Shown: positions 11,845-24,246 of the stretch, one piece after another
Layout: every line of letters begins with the position of its first letter
Position numbering within the stretch: the stretch's first letter is position 1
Origin: Diploscapter coronatus
Lineage: Eukaryota > Nematoda > Chromadorea > Rhabditida > Rhabditidae
DNA length: 64,000 nucleotides
Direction of reading: 5' to 3'
Assembly: GCA_964036155.1 (NCBI GenBank)
Contig: OZ038423.1
Span: forward strand, 74,353,249-74,417,248
Program-made: the position numbers and the translations under genes
Notes under the pieces: generated by a model
Seen by the model: the letters and a program-made list of their open reading frames with translations, nothing else
Told to the model about the DNA's origin: nothing
Databases searched by the model: none

Positions 11845-13988
11845 ATGATGCTTTACCTGTTATCATTCGAGATTTTGATGTTAGCATGCTATATTAACGC
11901 TATTCCGGTAGACAACAACGTTGAAGGCGAGCCTGAGGTAATTAAATAGCTTATTTAATGATATTAGAAAGTGGAGTTCAGGTGGAATGCGGCCCAACCT
12001 CAATCACAGTGAATTTCAATACTCGAAATCCGTTCGAGGGACATGTTTACGTGAAAGGACTTTATGATCAACAAGGATGTAGAAACGACGAGGGAGGTCG
12101 GCAGGTAAATATTATTTTTTGCGATGCCTTCTTCTCCTTTAAATTTCATGAATTATTAATTCAATTTCGCTTGATGTGAGATAGTTTCCATTGAATTTTT
12201 AAGTATCGTGCATGAATGGGAAGAGTCTGAACTTTCGAATATCGTTTGCGGTTTAAATTTAAGCCGAAGAATTCTATTTAGGTTTCGAGATATCACCCAT
12301 TTCTGTTCAGTTGCTCTCCCATTTCTTGTTAGCGAAATTGAAATTTATTCGAGTTAGAAGATTTTGTTCATGGAATATTCTGGATGACAGTCTTCTGAGT
12401 CTTTCCCCGACTACAGGTCGCTGGCATTGAATTACCGTTCGAATTCTGCAACACTGCTCGAACTAGGTCTTTGAATCCAAAAGGAATTTTCGTTTCCAAC
12501 ACCGTCGTTATTTCCTTCCACCCCCAATTCGTCACTAAAGTTGATAGGTAGCTATTGAAAATGCCGTATCCCATGAAATTTTAAATCCAGAGCCTACCGC
12601 ATTCAGTGCCTCTACATGGAGGCAGACAAGACAGTTTCGACCCAGATCGAAGTTTCCGACCTCACGACCGCCTTCCAAACCCAGGTTCCTAACAAATTCA
12701 CAATATTTGAAAACTGAATAATGCCAGATCAGCATCACAATTAAGGTATGCTCTTTGAAATCAGCCTTAAAATTGTGTAGAGTATCACAAGCATGGAGAG
12801 CAATTCGTCCCTTTTCCGTGAGGATGAAGTGAGTTTTGATTTTCTTAGAGTAACTTTCATTCGAAGATATTTCGTCTTCTATTATTTGAAGATATATTTG
12901 TGCATTCCTACGCACCATCTTGGAATCTAAAACATTCCAATTTCCTGAATCATGCACTTCCCGAAAAATTTCTGTATACGAATTTCACATAGGATCCTGG
13001 AAGTGAGTGTGCTCGTCCAACTTGCGCAGAGCCTCAAGGATTCGGAGCAACAAAGCTTGCTGGGCCAACGAGCACTGGAACTACGGCGGCAGGAGGTACA
13101 CCTGCTCAGACCGGAACAGCTACTGGTGGAAGGAGAAACGCCACTGCAAGAGGGGTTCAGAATCTCGAGGTTAGGAATAAGGAAGTTGAACTAATAATTT
13201 GCGGCTATTCAGATCGAGCAACTTCGATTGCTCCGCAAGCGATCAGTGCACTCACCAGATGAGCAGGTGATGGACGTCAGAACGGAGCTAAGCACTCTCG
13301 ATGTCATGCAGGCGAGAAATTTCGTGTTTTATAAGATTGCTAGTAGTGAAATACTACAAACTTTATAAGGAAAACAAGGTGTTAGTAACGAATACTATCG
13401 AAAATTTCAAGATAAGCCAAGTTGAGCACGCTGATAAGAGATATTTTGATGAAAAGTATCTCGTTGAACCCTGATTCCTGAAATTGACAACGAATTTGCC
13501 TCTTTTCTTTATTTTGCAGGCATTAACAAATGCAAGATTAGCGTACATTGTTGCGAACCTTGACACAGGCATTTTTCGTGCAGCAACAAAATGCGCATGA
13601 GAAAATTTGGAAGATAGCTCTAGGAATTAGGATATGTGGCGGACACTTTTAACCCGGATATTTATCATCAGTGTGTGCTGATTTGAATTCCCTGAAATTT
13701 TCGACAAAACTTACTATTAATACATTTTAGCCTTCTTGTGAATCCACATCTGTTGTTCCAGAATCTAATTCGTTTGTCTTTTAGGATGAACTACCGTCTC
13801 TGTCACCAGCTACCGCTGAACGACTTGTGTCTACAGGCGATTTCTCGTCAGAGCGAATCAGTTCACCCGGACCGTGCTTGAGTTCAATCTATTTCGCTGG
13901 ATTCTTGCTGCTGGCCATCTTGATCGCTACCGTTCTCTCAGTCTACATCTACCATTCGACTGCAACAATGCGACACAGAAAGTATTAG
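11845..13988 (+). CDS. Cuticlin-like ZP-domain membrane protein (ZP-C region not found)
   Basis: A signal peptide exon (MMLYLLSFEILMLACYINAI) is followed by a ZP-N module starting VECGPTSITVNFNTRNPFEG with the usual cysteines and the cuticlin string SFHPQFVTKVDRAYRIQC. The C-terminal side has DPGSECARPTCAEPQGFG, a Thr/Gly/Ala-rich linker, a furin-like RKR site, then a transmembrane helix (FLLLAILIATVLSVYIY) and a short basic tail MRHRKY. Exons: 11845-11937, 11982-12104, 12417-12547, 12591-12684, 12993-13169, 13213 to about 13311, 13785-13988; all join in phase to 306 residues. Cuticlins polymerise in cuticle and seam-cell ridges. Between 12684 and 12993 I cannot find the expected 110-120 residues with the ZP-C cysteines. 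The intron from about 13312 starts either with GC (CAG|GCGAGA) or with a GT 15 bp later. Poly(A) signal AATAAA at 14183. Confidence 0.85.
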
Positions 13989-16900
13989 ACATCGTCTCCT
14001 GACTTTTCTATGATATTTCTACTTCATTATTTGAAAAAAATCTTTGAAGAAATATCTTTGGAAGGTTGTGGAAAAATATACTTGACAAGATTTTGATCTG
14101 ATGTAAATTTTCTACCAGAAAACTCCATTTTTTGTTAGAAAATGTACAAATTATTAGCTATGTAGTTTGATGACATGGGTGCAATAAAAATTTAATTTAA
14201 TAAGATTCTATTTAAAATCGAGGTTCTTGTAAGTCTCGGCAAGTTATAACAGTATACACTCTGAAGGGTGCGATTATGCCACTTGAACTCGAGCCAGAAG
14301 GGCTGACTTATTATCTTTATTAGAAAGAGAAAGGGAGCCATTCGTTATTTCGCCCGCCATCGAAATTATTCAGAGCCTGAAATCCAAGGACAAGTGTCTG
14401 TTCATTTGTGAAGACTCTGTATAAATGAGTTGATGAATCGAGTTGTGGATAGGATGTGACTACTTTATGACATTCTCTATGTGGAATAGAAAATCTTGGG
14501 TTTGGCAAGTTTCAATGAAATTGGAATAGGATTCAAATATTCAAAAAATTTTAACTTATTTTATTCGAAGATCATAACTAGTCTAAAATGTGAAAGGAGT
14601 AAACGGATAGGTCATAATCTTGAAATGTATCACCTTTACTTTCTATGAGTTTTATGAAATCTCACAAGAGAACTCTCAACTTTGAGCACTTTTATGATCG
14701 CCACGCGACTCTGTGTTCGGTAGGTGACCCTTTACGACCACGTCCAGTTCATTAATTAATTGCATCGTCCCTTCCAAAATCAAAAAATGGTTGGTTGCTT
14801 TGCTATGCAAATGGATATCGCCTTGTAGGGCTATAGAAGGGGACAAAGAAGACAAGGTTAACCAAGCGGAACTTCATGAAAATGGAAACATGAGATCGAA
14901 AGTTGAGATAAATTTAGGATGGTACAACTAGGCAGGTTAGTCTGGCTCAAAGATAGACACTTGGACTAGGTAATAGCCAATTAGCAATCGATTTCATTAG
15001 CTAGTCTTTCTTTCAAGGAAAGTTGTGGTCCATTAGACTGACCAATTACAACCACATTAATGGGCTCTAGGAAAGACCGTAACAAAGGAATTTCAAATTT
15101 TGAACAATCTGCTCGAAAGAGACAGTAGAAAGCTAAATAGAAAAAAAAACAATTCCTTTAAATTTAACCCGAAGAATAGATCTTACGTTCTGCATCGGTT
15201 AGAAACGAATTAAATTCTACGTTTTGGAAATTTGAACAAATTCCAACGGACTTTTAACTAATGAGAGTACACTATCTTAGAATCGAAATTCCACCTCAGC
15301 ATTCCTCGGCGAACTTCAAACGTCGATTATCATTATCATTAATCAAAGCGTAGATTGTTATCATGAATTTTAATAACGTTTTTATAGATCGACGCGAAAG
15401 TTTTTCTTTCTGCTTCGGGTCAGCGAGGATCTGTTTACGATGGGTTATAAAATGGTTGGCGCAAACTGTCGAGAGATAACGCAAGAAGAAGAAGAACGTG
15501 AGCGTGTTGTGTCGGAAAGATTGTAAAAGCAAGCTACGCAAGACTTGCTAATGAATGACCTCGAATGCTACAAAAGTCAGGAGTAGAGGGTAAGCGACTC
15601 ATTTATGGTCCTGGATATTATCATAGCCTTTTAATCAAACGCATTGATGAAGTAATGAAAATTTATCTCATACAAATTTAAATTTGGAGTATATTTTTTT
15701 TAATGTTTATTGGCATAACTGGGATATGCAGTATTCTTTTATGAGTGACAGTTTCCCATAAGTAGGTGACTAAAAAGGGATCCTAATCATACCGCATCTC
15801 TTTGCGCCGGAAATCTTCTTAAATCCGATCTACTTAGCCAATGCTATTTCTCGATAGTTTGTATCTTTCTATGGTATTTAGGAGTTTTTTACTTGCAAAA
15901 TTATACCGAGACTGAAATAAAAATAAAATCTGTATTGTTTCTAAATATTTACATGCACAGTAAATCACGGATGATCTAAAAGAAACGAAAAGGAGCTTTA
16001 TTTTCTTTTATATTTTTTCTGTATACCTTCATGTATTCGAAAATTGAGAATATTATTTACAGTCCATAAAAGCTTGTAAATACTGACCAAAGATAGTAGG
16101 ATTACTGTAATTCTTCTGTGCAAAGTACAGTCAGCTAAAACAAATTGCTTTGTCAATAGAGCACAACGGAATTACCTAAAAAGGCGTAAATCTCTAGGTA
16201 AATATTGCTCACCGATTTTGGCCCTTTTGTACTCGCAAAATTTACCGACAACTTTCTTACCAAAATTAGATAGCTTGCAACATTTTTTGTTTTAGACTGC
16301 GGTTATTTTCAATCCTAATCTTTGAAATGTGCATTTTAAAACCCGTGAATTATTGACGAGTGTTTTCATATTTTGCGCGAATTTTCCCAGTTTGAATCAT
16401 TAATTGCCGTATTAGTGTGGAAATTCGCAACTGACAACCAAATAACCGAGTAGTCGCACGATATTCGGGTAAACAATTAGACTAAACACAATTAAGTTAT
16501 GCAACTCTGCCAGGTAATATGAAATATTTTCAAAATATCTAAAGCGTAATAGGCAATTTTCTGGAAGAATAGCCACTTTTCAAAAATCAGCACACATTTT
16601 GAAAAAAATCTGGAATATCGGCATCGATCATGATAAATGAAATTGGAAAATGACTCGACTAAATTTACTCGCAACTTCAATTTTCACTCAGCGAAAATAT
16701 TATTCCTTTCAGAGCAAATGACAAACCCAATTATGGTAACCCCATAACCATTTGGGTGCTCAAATTGATACCAATAATATAAGAGCAAGTGGGAAAATAG
16801 GATTTAAGTCAGCCAGGTGTACTGAGCATTGGGAGAATGGTTCTAGAATAATTGCATCATGCTAGAATAGGAAAACACTGTCATACTCAATCAATGTAAA

Positions 16901-18099
16901 ATGAGATATGTTTCAAAATTTTATAAATCTAGCAAAGTTGAAAAGTCGCAAATTTGATGTAATAAAAGTTGTTTGAATTATCATAAATTTAGCGAAATTC
17001 TGGCATTTTCCATAATGCTATGCGAAAATCAAGTTTTATCGAGAAAATAAACTGACTGATTTCGAGAAATTGAAGACCACCCATAAGTTTCTCATTTTTC
17101 CCACGTTTCATATTTTCCGACTTTTTCTAATCTTCGGCTTCCGCTGGCCTATTATAGTTATCCTAGTAAAATGTGTCAAATATGTTGTTTCTTACTCTAA
17201 ATTTTCTTGCATATTTCTTTGTCTGTCTCTTTTTCTCTCTTCTTGTCACTCTATATTCTCCTTCCTTTGAATTTACCGCCAAAGAGGTGAGTGGCCCTTG
17301 TCCGCTTGTCATGTACCTACACTTACAGCATATCTTTTTGATCATATCTCTGCCTCTCTAACCTCTATATTTCTCATCACACCTCGGTGATAAGTTGTGA
17401 ACATCCGGAAAACTAACAGAAATTAGCAGATACTATCATTTTTCTCACAATCAGAAGCTTTGATAAATTTTGAAGACAATTTTCTTCAACAGAAAGTCCA
17501 GATGATGGACAATAGGACTGTTCGGAATTGTAATTTTGAAAATCCAAAATAGGACTGAATTGTGAAATTAAAAAAAAAAAAAAAAACACTCATGATGAGA
17601 AAAGTTATATGCTTTTTGAAGCATATCAAATTGCTCTTCCATATTTACAAAACTTTATCCTAAAGTTTTAACCTAGATCTAATTTCTTTCTTGCCCCATT
17701 TTTCAAGTTCTGTTGTGATATCCTTACGCAAATATTCCCACGCGTCATTTTGAATGTTCCTCTTCTCCTATTTTCAGGTTTTCCGACTAATTTTCTCACG
17801 TAAATTAACCCGTCGGTCGGGTGGCAGAAAAGTTACGCTTTGAACGGTCTTTTAGAAGGAAATAGCATTGAACATTTAGAGGAAAAGTTGAGAAATAGTA
17901 CGGAGAAGAGATAGTCGCAATTTTCTATTTTATGTGTTTAGGTCATCGAATAAACAGTGATTTGTTAGAGATAAGGAAAGTTCCAGAGATAAAAAGATAC
18001 CGATTAGATATAGCGGGATTTGAAGAGAGCACAGAGAAGAAAGTGACAGCTGGCTCCAAGGGGTCTGTAGAGGGATTTCTTTCTTCTCTCCTAGCTTCT

Positions 18100-18535
18100 A
18101 AATATTTCTCTATTTCCAAAATCCTCTCTAAATCAAATACTATTTTCAGCTTTATCTCTCCTCTGCTTCTCTCAAATTACAGTGATCTTTCTCAGATATC
18201 TTTTCCTCTCCCATCGATCAACGCTATTTTCCACCTGCTCTATCTTACTCACCAATTTGTCGGCTCACACCACTGCGTAGTGATGAATGGGTTGTTGAGT
18301 TTAGGCTTCACCCTTTTATTTCCATCTTTTTTTCCCACAATACATACTATTTCTCCTAGTATGTATGCTTGTTTTCTCTTCAAATCTTATGCTATCTCGT
18401 TTCTCTTTCATCTCTAAAAATCACTTACTATTTCTTAATTTTCTGGCCGTTTTTGTATCTCCAGATCTGGTACTATTTCCTCCAAATTATAAGTCGATTT
18501 CTTTGAATCTCTCGGAATCATATGCTATTTCGGAA
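18100..18535 (+). repeat. Cluster of short RCTATTTC motifs in a pyrimidine-rich tract
   Basis: Around eight copies of an (A/G)CTATTT(C) word or a one-base variant occur near 18110, 18139, 18223, 18346, 18391, 18427, 18472 and 18523, embedded in TCTC-rich sequence. The same word recurs in other pyrimidine-rich patches (near 32800, 33006, 40715, 44640, 45670, 59982). Function unknown. Confidence 0.4.
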
Positions 18536-20672
18536 TTTCGATCAACAGTTGGATTTGAGCTCGATCATTTTGGAAGGATGGCAATTCTTCACACTGTTAC
18601 AAATTGTTTGCACAAAATAGATAAAAGATAAACATTTCTTGAGGATATCGAGATTTGACAAAGTACAATGTAAATGAGAATATAAGAAATGGAAAATTAT
18701 AAATTGAAAAATTTAATGATTGAACTACACCGAAAAATCAGCTTATATTCAAGATAAATTGTAAAATGATCATTGACTTTTGAAACTTATCAATGCACAC
18801 GAAAAGAATAAATTGGAGTTTTTAAATCTTCTGTTAGTATCTGTCTGAATACAAATATTTTCACCAATGCTTTCCTTAAACATATCCGATTTTGTTAACT
18901 CTTCTGCAATTAAAGGATTTTTGGATGTGAAAATGCTCGTGGGAAGTAGCGGCGTGGGTTTGAAAGGAGACGGATATTTGACAAAAGGGTGAAAGACAGG
19001 ACAATTTGTTGACTGAAGACGGGAAGGCAGTTCAAAGTAAGGAAGGGCAGATAAGATCGTCTCTGAGAATGAGAAGGATTGAAAAGGACCGCACATTCCG
19101 ATAATCGGATATTTTGAGGCATGCTTGAATATAATATAATATAATGATAAAGTGAGTGAACTAAGTTTCAAGAAGTATACATAGCTACATGTAAAGCAAA
19201 CGAGCAATGTATATGTAGAGGTCGCTTGTTTAGAATTATTTAATTCTTGGAAATAAGCCTGTTAAACGGCTTCGTTTCATCATATTCACTAATTAAAATT
19301 TCAGATAGGTTTCAAGAAAGTCGAAGATCTTAAAAATTAATCGATGAGAAGATATCCTTTATTTGAATGCATCATTTACGAAAATGAAAACCCTAGCATA
19401 ACAATGAACTCTTCCTTAAGTGTGTTTTCTTTCACTGAAAAAAGAAAGTTTCAGCAAATGTCAACTCCATAAAATATAATTAATTAGAGAAGAAGAAAAG
19501 AAAATGAGGTAAATGTGAGATGTGAGATGTGACCGGAAAAAAGTTTATCTTCCCCTTTGGATCTCGACTTGTGGAGGCCGATTTTGAAGAAGATTGAATA
19601 TGCGAAAAGAATACAAAGGGGGGACGGTTTTAGTCGACATCTTCACGGGCACACACACGCGACTGGTTTTTTTTTTTATTTTTTTCGAAAATATTTACAA
19701 TTTTCTACGATATCATTTTTCTGATTTTACAATGTGAATTTCACCATGTCTTTGTGTAATTTTTCATATCTTTTTTTTTATCTTCATCGTTTATTGGCGA
19801 CCTTATGTTATTATTTTATTTCACCACGCTTTATTTTTTCATTATCTAAAAAACCCCTTAACCTGTGTTAAATCAGAGGAGCAGGAAAAACCTTGACATT
19901 TAGTTTTTTCTGGCTCTGGCTCCAGAATGTCTCACTAAATAAATGTATGTTTAGTTGAGAAGACACAACTGTCGACAAATCACCTCAAGCAATTTGAAGA
20001 CTGGTGGTAGGAATGAGAGATCACAGATGACAGCGATGAAGCTAGAGAGAATTAGAGATTTAGAAATTCCCTTTATTTTTGCTCTTTTCCTCTCTTATTT
20101 TGGCATAATCTCTAACTTTCGCTAAATCTCGACATTTTGATCTAATTGCTCTCTTAGTTTATGTGTCCAACAAGAGCCCTTTGGAAAATTACAGTATCCG
20201 CGTGAGTTTAAAAATAATTTTGCGAAAGCCGAAATTTTTGAATTCAACGATTTATTTTTTTCAAGATTAACAATGAACAACAAAACTCATGTGAAAGCTT
20301 TTAATTTAAAACGCATGCAATTCGACGATATTTTGAAATAGGAATGTCTAATAAAGAGTTGTAAGGCTAAAATAGGTGAAAAATTAGACTCTACCAGGTT
20401 TGGTCTATGGAAATTTTAAAATCTACCTGCTGGATCCAGGAAAAAATCTCCGAATTGCTAAAATCCAGAATTTATAGGGCCTAGTTATTTTCTGGACAAT
20501 AATCTCAAAGGAAGGAATTTTCTCAGAAGCGAAATCAATATAATGCCAAAAAATTCAAAAAGACTATTTTCGAAAAATCGCAGGTCAATGGAAAGATGAT
20601 ACGATTTCATAAAAAATCAATCGCTTAAATCTTGAACAAAATCGATATTTCTATCTGATCAGGCAGCCGGCT

Positions 20673-20690
20673 ACTGGTTTGATAACCAGT
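20673..20690. repeat. Perfect 7-bp stem hairpin
   Basis: ACTGGTT and AACCAGT flank a 4-base loop (TGAT). It lies just before a G/C-richer, pyrimidine-rich patch containing CCAAT and CCCGCCC words (20700-20800) that resembles a promoter but has no gene next to it. Confidence 0.5.
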
Positions 20691-22832
20691 CGGTCGATAC
20701 TCCGTCGGCTCTGTTTCTTCCCTCTGCCCTCCCCTTTCCTCTCCCCGACCAATCAGATCGTCCTGCCGTTGCGTTTCGCCCCGCCCACTTTTCCCTGCAC
20801 CCATTCTTCTTCTCTCGTTGTCTGTCTGTCTGTGTGTCTGTCTAATTCTCATCCGTCTCCATAACGTATCACTTTTCAAATATTGTCAATTGTTGTTTCT
20901 GATATGCTCCTCTTGTGTGCGTAGATATCAAATCTTATCAGAGATCAAGGCTCGATCTTGTCCAAATTGCATTTGAAAGGGTTACCGTATCATATGGTTT
21001 TGTGAAATGGCATTTTTCCTATAAATTTGCATTATGTATGCATCACGCTGGGTGCTTCGTGAATTCTCTTAAAATTAGTTTATTATAGCAGCTGTAAGAA
21101 AATGGATTTCCAAACTTGAAGTTTTGTGCCCCATTATAAGATTTTCTGAAACCTATGTGCTCATGAAAATTCTTGGTTTTGTTGGAAATAAGATTTATCA
21201 ATTTTTATTTTCTAATTGTTTGCTCTGTAATGTAAACGTTTAATCCGGAGGTCGTAAACTTTTTCGGTTTTGAACGCATTTCAAAGGAAGGCATCGAATC
21301 TTCCTCTCGTTATCACTTCACCAGGTAGCCATGCCATAATTTTTCTTTCGATCCTCCAAACATTAATTAGATTCACTCATTTTGGCGTCGGCCTAGATAA
21401 ATATTGAAATTTCTAGATAATTTCTAGGTTTTATCATCAATTTTTCATAATTTTCCTGGAGTTTTTATTCCTGCTGAAAAATCTATGAAGGATCGGAGAT
21501 TTGTGGACTCTTCTAAACAACTGCACTGACCTTTAATAACCTTATAATTTTTTATTTGCAAAAAGATCCAAATCCCCTCAAAAATTCCATTATCATATCA
21601 GCGATTGTCGGTTCTTTTGTAGTCGTCTTCCCTCTATGATTTATCTTCGTTTCACTAATTCCTCTCTTCCTCACTCTATTTCCTCTCCTTTCTGCATCTC
21701 TGCTCTCTCTCACTGACTTGTTCTGTCATTTGTTATCTCTCTCGTTTTGCTCGAGACCCGGCCTGAAGCTCAGAGCGTCTTAAATAAATGTTTGAATTGG
21801 TTTGTCAGTGATAGCGGCTGCCGTCTTGTAACTAAAGAAAATTGACATGAGGAATTTCTTGCCTCAAAAGTACAGTATCCTTTGAACTTGTCGAACCGTG
21901 TCGCTATTTTGCAGTCTTCATGTTACTTTAGCTCCGCCTATTTTAGATCAAATTCGCGTGACGTAATTTTATTTATTTAGACTTTGTAAAATTGATTTTG
22001 TTTGGAAAAGAAAACCTCACACATTTCATAAAAACTCCTCTTACCTCATCTCCATCTCGGTTGTTTCTTCGTATGCTATGTCTCTGACATTTTGACAATT
22101 ACCGTATTCCTCACACACGCACCTCCTCCCATTTGCCATATTGATTTTTACGGTTCGTTAACGCGCATGCTTGGAATTGTTTCTCGTTCAAAGTCATGTT
22201 CGCCGCCCTAAAATTCGCAATTCCTTTGAGAAGAAAGGGAGATTTTACTGCTCTAAAAATAAAAATAGGACCTGCATGCGGATTATTCGAAAGTTTTTCA
22301 ACTTTTCGCATTGAAAAATCGCCTTTTCTCAAAACATAAAACGCTCCCAGCAACCATATTTTGTGTGCTTTGATGGCGGCGAATTCGCACTCGAACACAT
22401 GTTTTGTTTGGCCGAATGTCGGATTATCGAAAGCTACCGTAATCCTCAACTCAATTCGACTCCGAGTCAAGTAGACTATACAAATGGCTCAATGGTTGCG
22501 GGTTTAAAATTTACCCTTCTCAAAAACCCTTTAAACTATTCTTCTTTTGCAAACATCATAGAATAGCTTGAGCAAAAATAGAGCTAATCCTGGCGTTCTG
22601 TATATTTTTGGATGCAACCATTTTCATTCCGAATTTATATGTTGCGATGCAGCGTGCATCCTCTTTCAACGTAATCGCAAATTTAATTTCCTCCAATTTT
22701 TTATACCCTCATTTAAGGATATTACTATTTATGAACGCCTATTTTTAACCGTAGACTTATAAAACAATGGTTAAAAATCGGATTGGCAGTTCTAACAATG
22801 AAATTATTCATGGATTTTTCAATCTGTTCTTT

Positions 22833-24246
22833 TACACTGCTGTTCATAATTATGTAGACCCCCCATATTTTCAGGTTTCACTATGAAGACGCGGACAAAA
22901 ACAATTCTCAATATGATTATCAGATAGGGGATATTGAAAAACCCTTGTATGTTAATTTTCAGGAAAAATTACCAACAATTTATTGATTTGTTGAAAAAAA
23001 TCAATTTTAAACCTTGTTCATAATTATATAGACCCCTACGAGTTTTTGACCCTCTACTCGCAAGACAAGAAGTAATCTGATCCAAATTTTTATCACATGT
23101 TTACTGAAATATCATTCATATATCCCCAAAATTTCAGGTCAATCCGACTTACAGCAGGGTATCTACGAATTTTTTTTTTAAAGTGCTCTTAACTATGGAA
23201 ATTGAGAAGTTCTGGAATTTTCACGATCGATGCAATGTCGAAATAGTGCGTAAAAGCGAAAGATTAACCCCTAACCTTTCTTATCTCTAAATACTAGTTC
23301 GTACGTTGCGACGGTTGACTCGCTGCGATATTTCCAATTTACCGAAACTGACCAAAAATGTTAGTGAGGGCTTAGAAAAAAAATTAGGAAGTGGATACAT
23401 GATATGATATCTGGATAAATATCACTGATCTTGAGAATATATCCTATTGCGCTTCTTTTGAGACCAAATATGTCTTCTGAAGTTGCGCTTTTGGGCTTGA
23501 CGACCGCTTAAAACATTCGACGTCCCCTTAACTATGGAAAATTATCCTATTTTTGAGAAAATTTTGAAAACCCCGTGCTACCTCCCTAAAAGATTTTTTC
23601 CAAGATATACCAATGTGGTATTTAAAAAACCCAATAATGATGTTATTATGACATGACATTAATTCCCTGATTGAGTAGCTATATCTTGAGTTATGAATTT
23701 TTTCTAAGCCCCCACTAACATTTTTGGTCAGTTTCGGTAAATTGGAAATATCGCAGCGAGTCAACCGTCGCAACGTACGAACTAGTATTTAGAGATAAGA
23801 AAGGTTAGGGGTTAATCTTTCGCTTTTACGCACTATTTCGACATTGCATCGATCGTGAAAATTCCAGAACTTCTCAATTTCCATAGTTAAGAGCACTTTA
23901 AAAAAAAAATTCGTAGATACCCTGCTGTAAGTCGGATTGACCTGAAATTTTGGGGATATATGAATGATATTTCAGTAAACATGTGATAAAAATTTGGATC
24001 AGATTACTTCTTGTCTTGCGAGTAGAGGGTCAAAAACTCGTAGGGGTCTATATAATTATGAACAAGGTTTAAAATTGATTTTTTTCAACAAATCAATAAA
24101 TTGTTGGTAATTTTTCCTGAAAATTAACATACAAGGGTTTTTCAATATCCCCTATCTGATAATCATATTGAGAATTGTTTTTGTCCGCGTCTTCATAGTG
24201 AAACCTGAAAATATGGGGGGTCTACATAATTATGAACAGCAGTGTA
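22833..24246. mobile_element. Non-autonomous DNA transposon-like element with about 0.55 kb terminal inverted repeats
   Basis: The left arm, 22835-23384, reads almost perfectly as the reverse complement of the right arm, 23696-24244, with only a few differences seen by eye (for example GAGGGC against GGGGGC at the inner end). The outer ends are CACTGCTGTTCATAATTATG and its complement, flanked on both sides by TA, as for Tc1/mariner-type insertions. The terminal word GTTCATAATTATRTAGACCCC occurs a second time inside each arm (23016-23036 and 24043-24063). The roughly 310 bp centre is unique and no transposase frame is present. The near identity of the arms suggests a recent insertion or ongoing mobility. 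Family assignment to Tc1/mariner is inferred from the TA duplication only. Confidence 0.88.

Larger units (their letters stand above)
13989..22832. other. Long gene-free region with pyrimidine-rich tracts
   Basis: Nothing here can be supported as a gene. Long frames such as 17932-18417 (plus) and 22111-22470 (minus) consist of low-complexity or A/T-rich text with no domain and no splice partner. Pyrimidine-rich blocks occur at about 17200-17360, 18060-18480, 20700-20870 and 21610-21750. A homopolymer A run of about 17 lies near 17570 and a GTCT-type simple repeat near 20815-20842. Confidence 0.55.

Noticed and set aside
12535..12957. 140-codon open frame opposite the cuticlin gene
   Set aside because: Its downstream third is antisense to a real ZP exon (12591-12684), and the rest lies in the presumed intron with no similarity to any family I know.
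17932..18417. 161-codon open frame on the plus strand
   Set aside because: Mostly Phe/Leu/Ser from TCTC-rich low-complexity DNA, with no domain, no signal and no splice partner.
22111..22470. 119-codon minus-strand frame
   Set aside because: No domain, no ribosomal or splice context, and an overlapping frame on the other strand of similar quality.
23528..23773. Open frame at the centre of the long-TIR element as a possible transposase fragment
   Set aside because: It crosses from the unique centre into one arm and lacks any DDE/D-type motif or helix-turn-helix signature.
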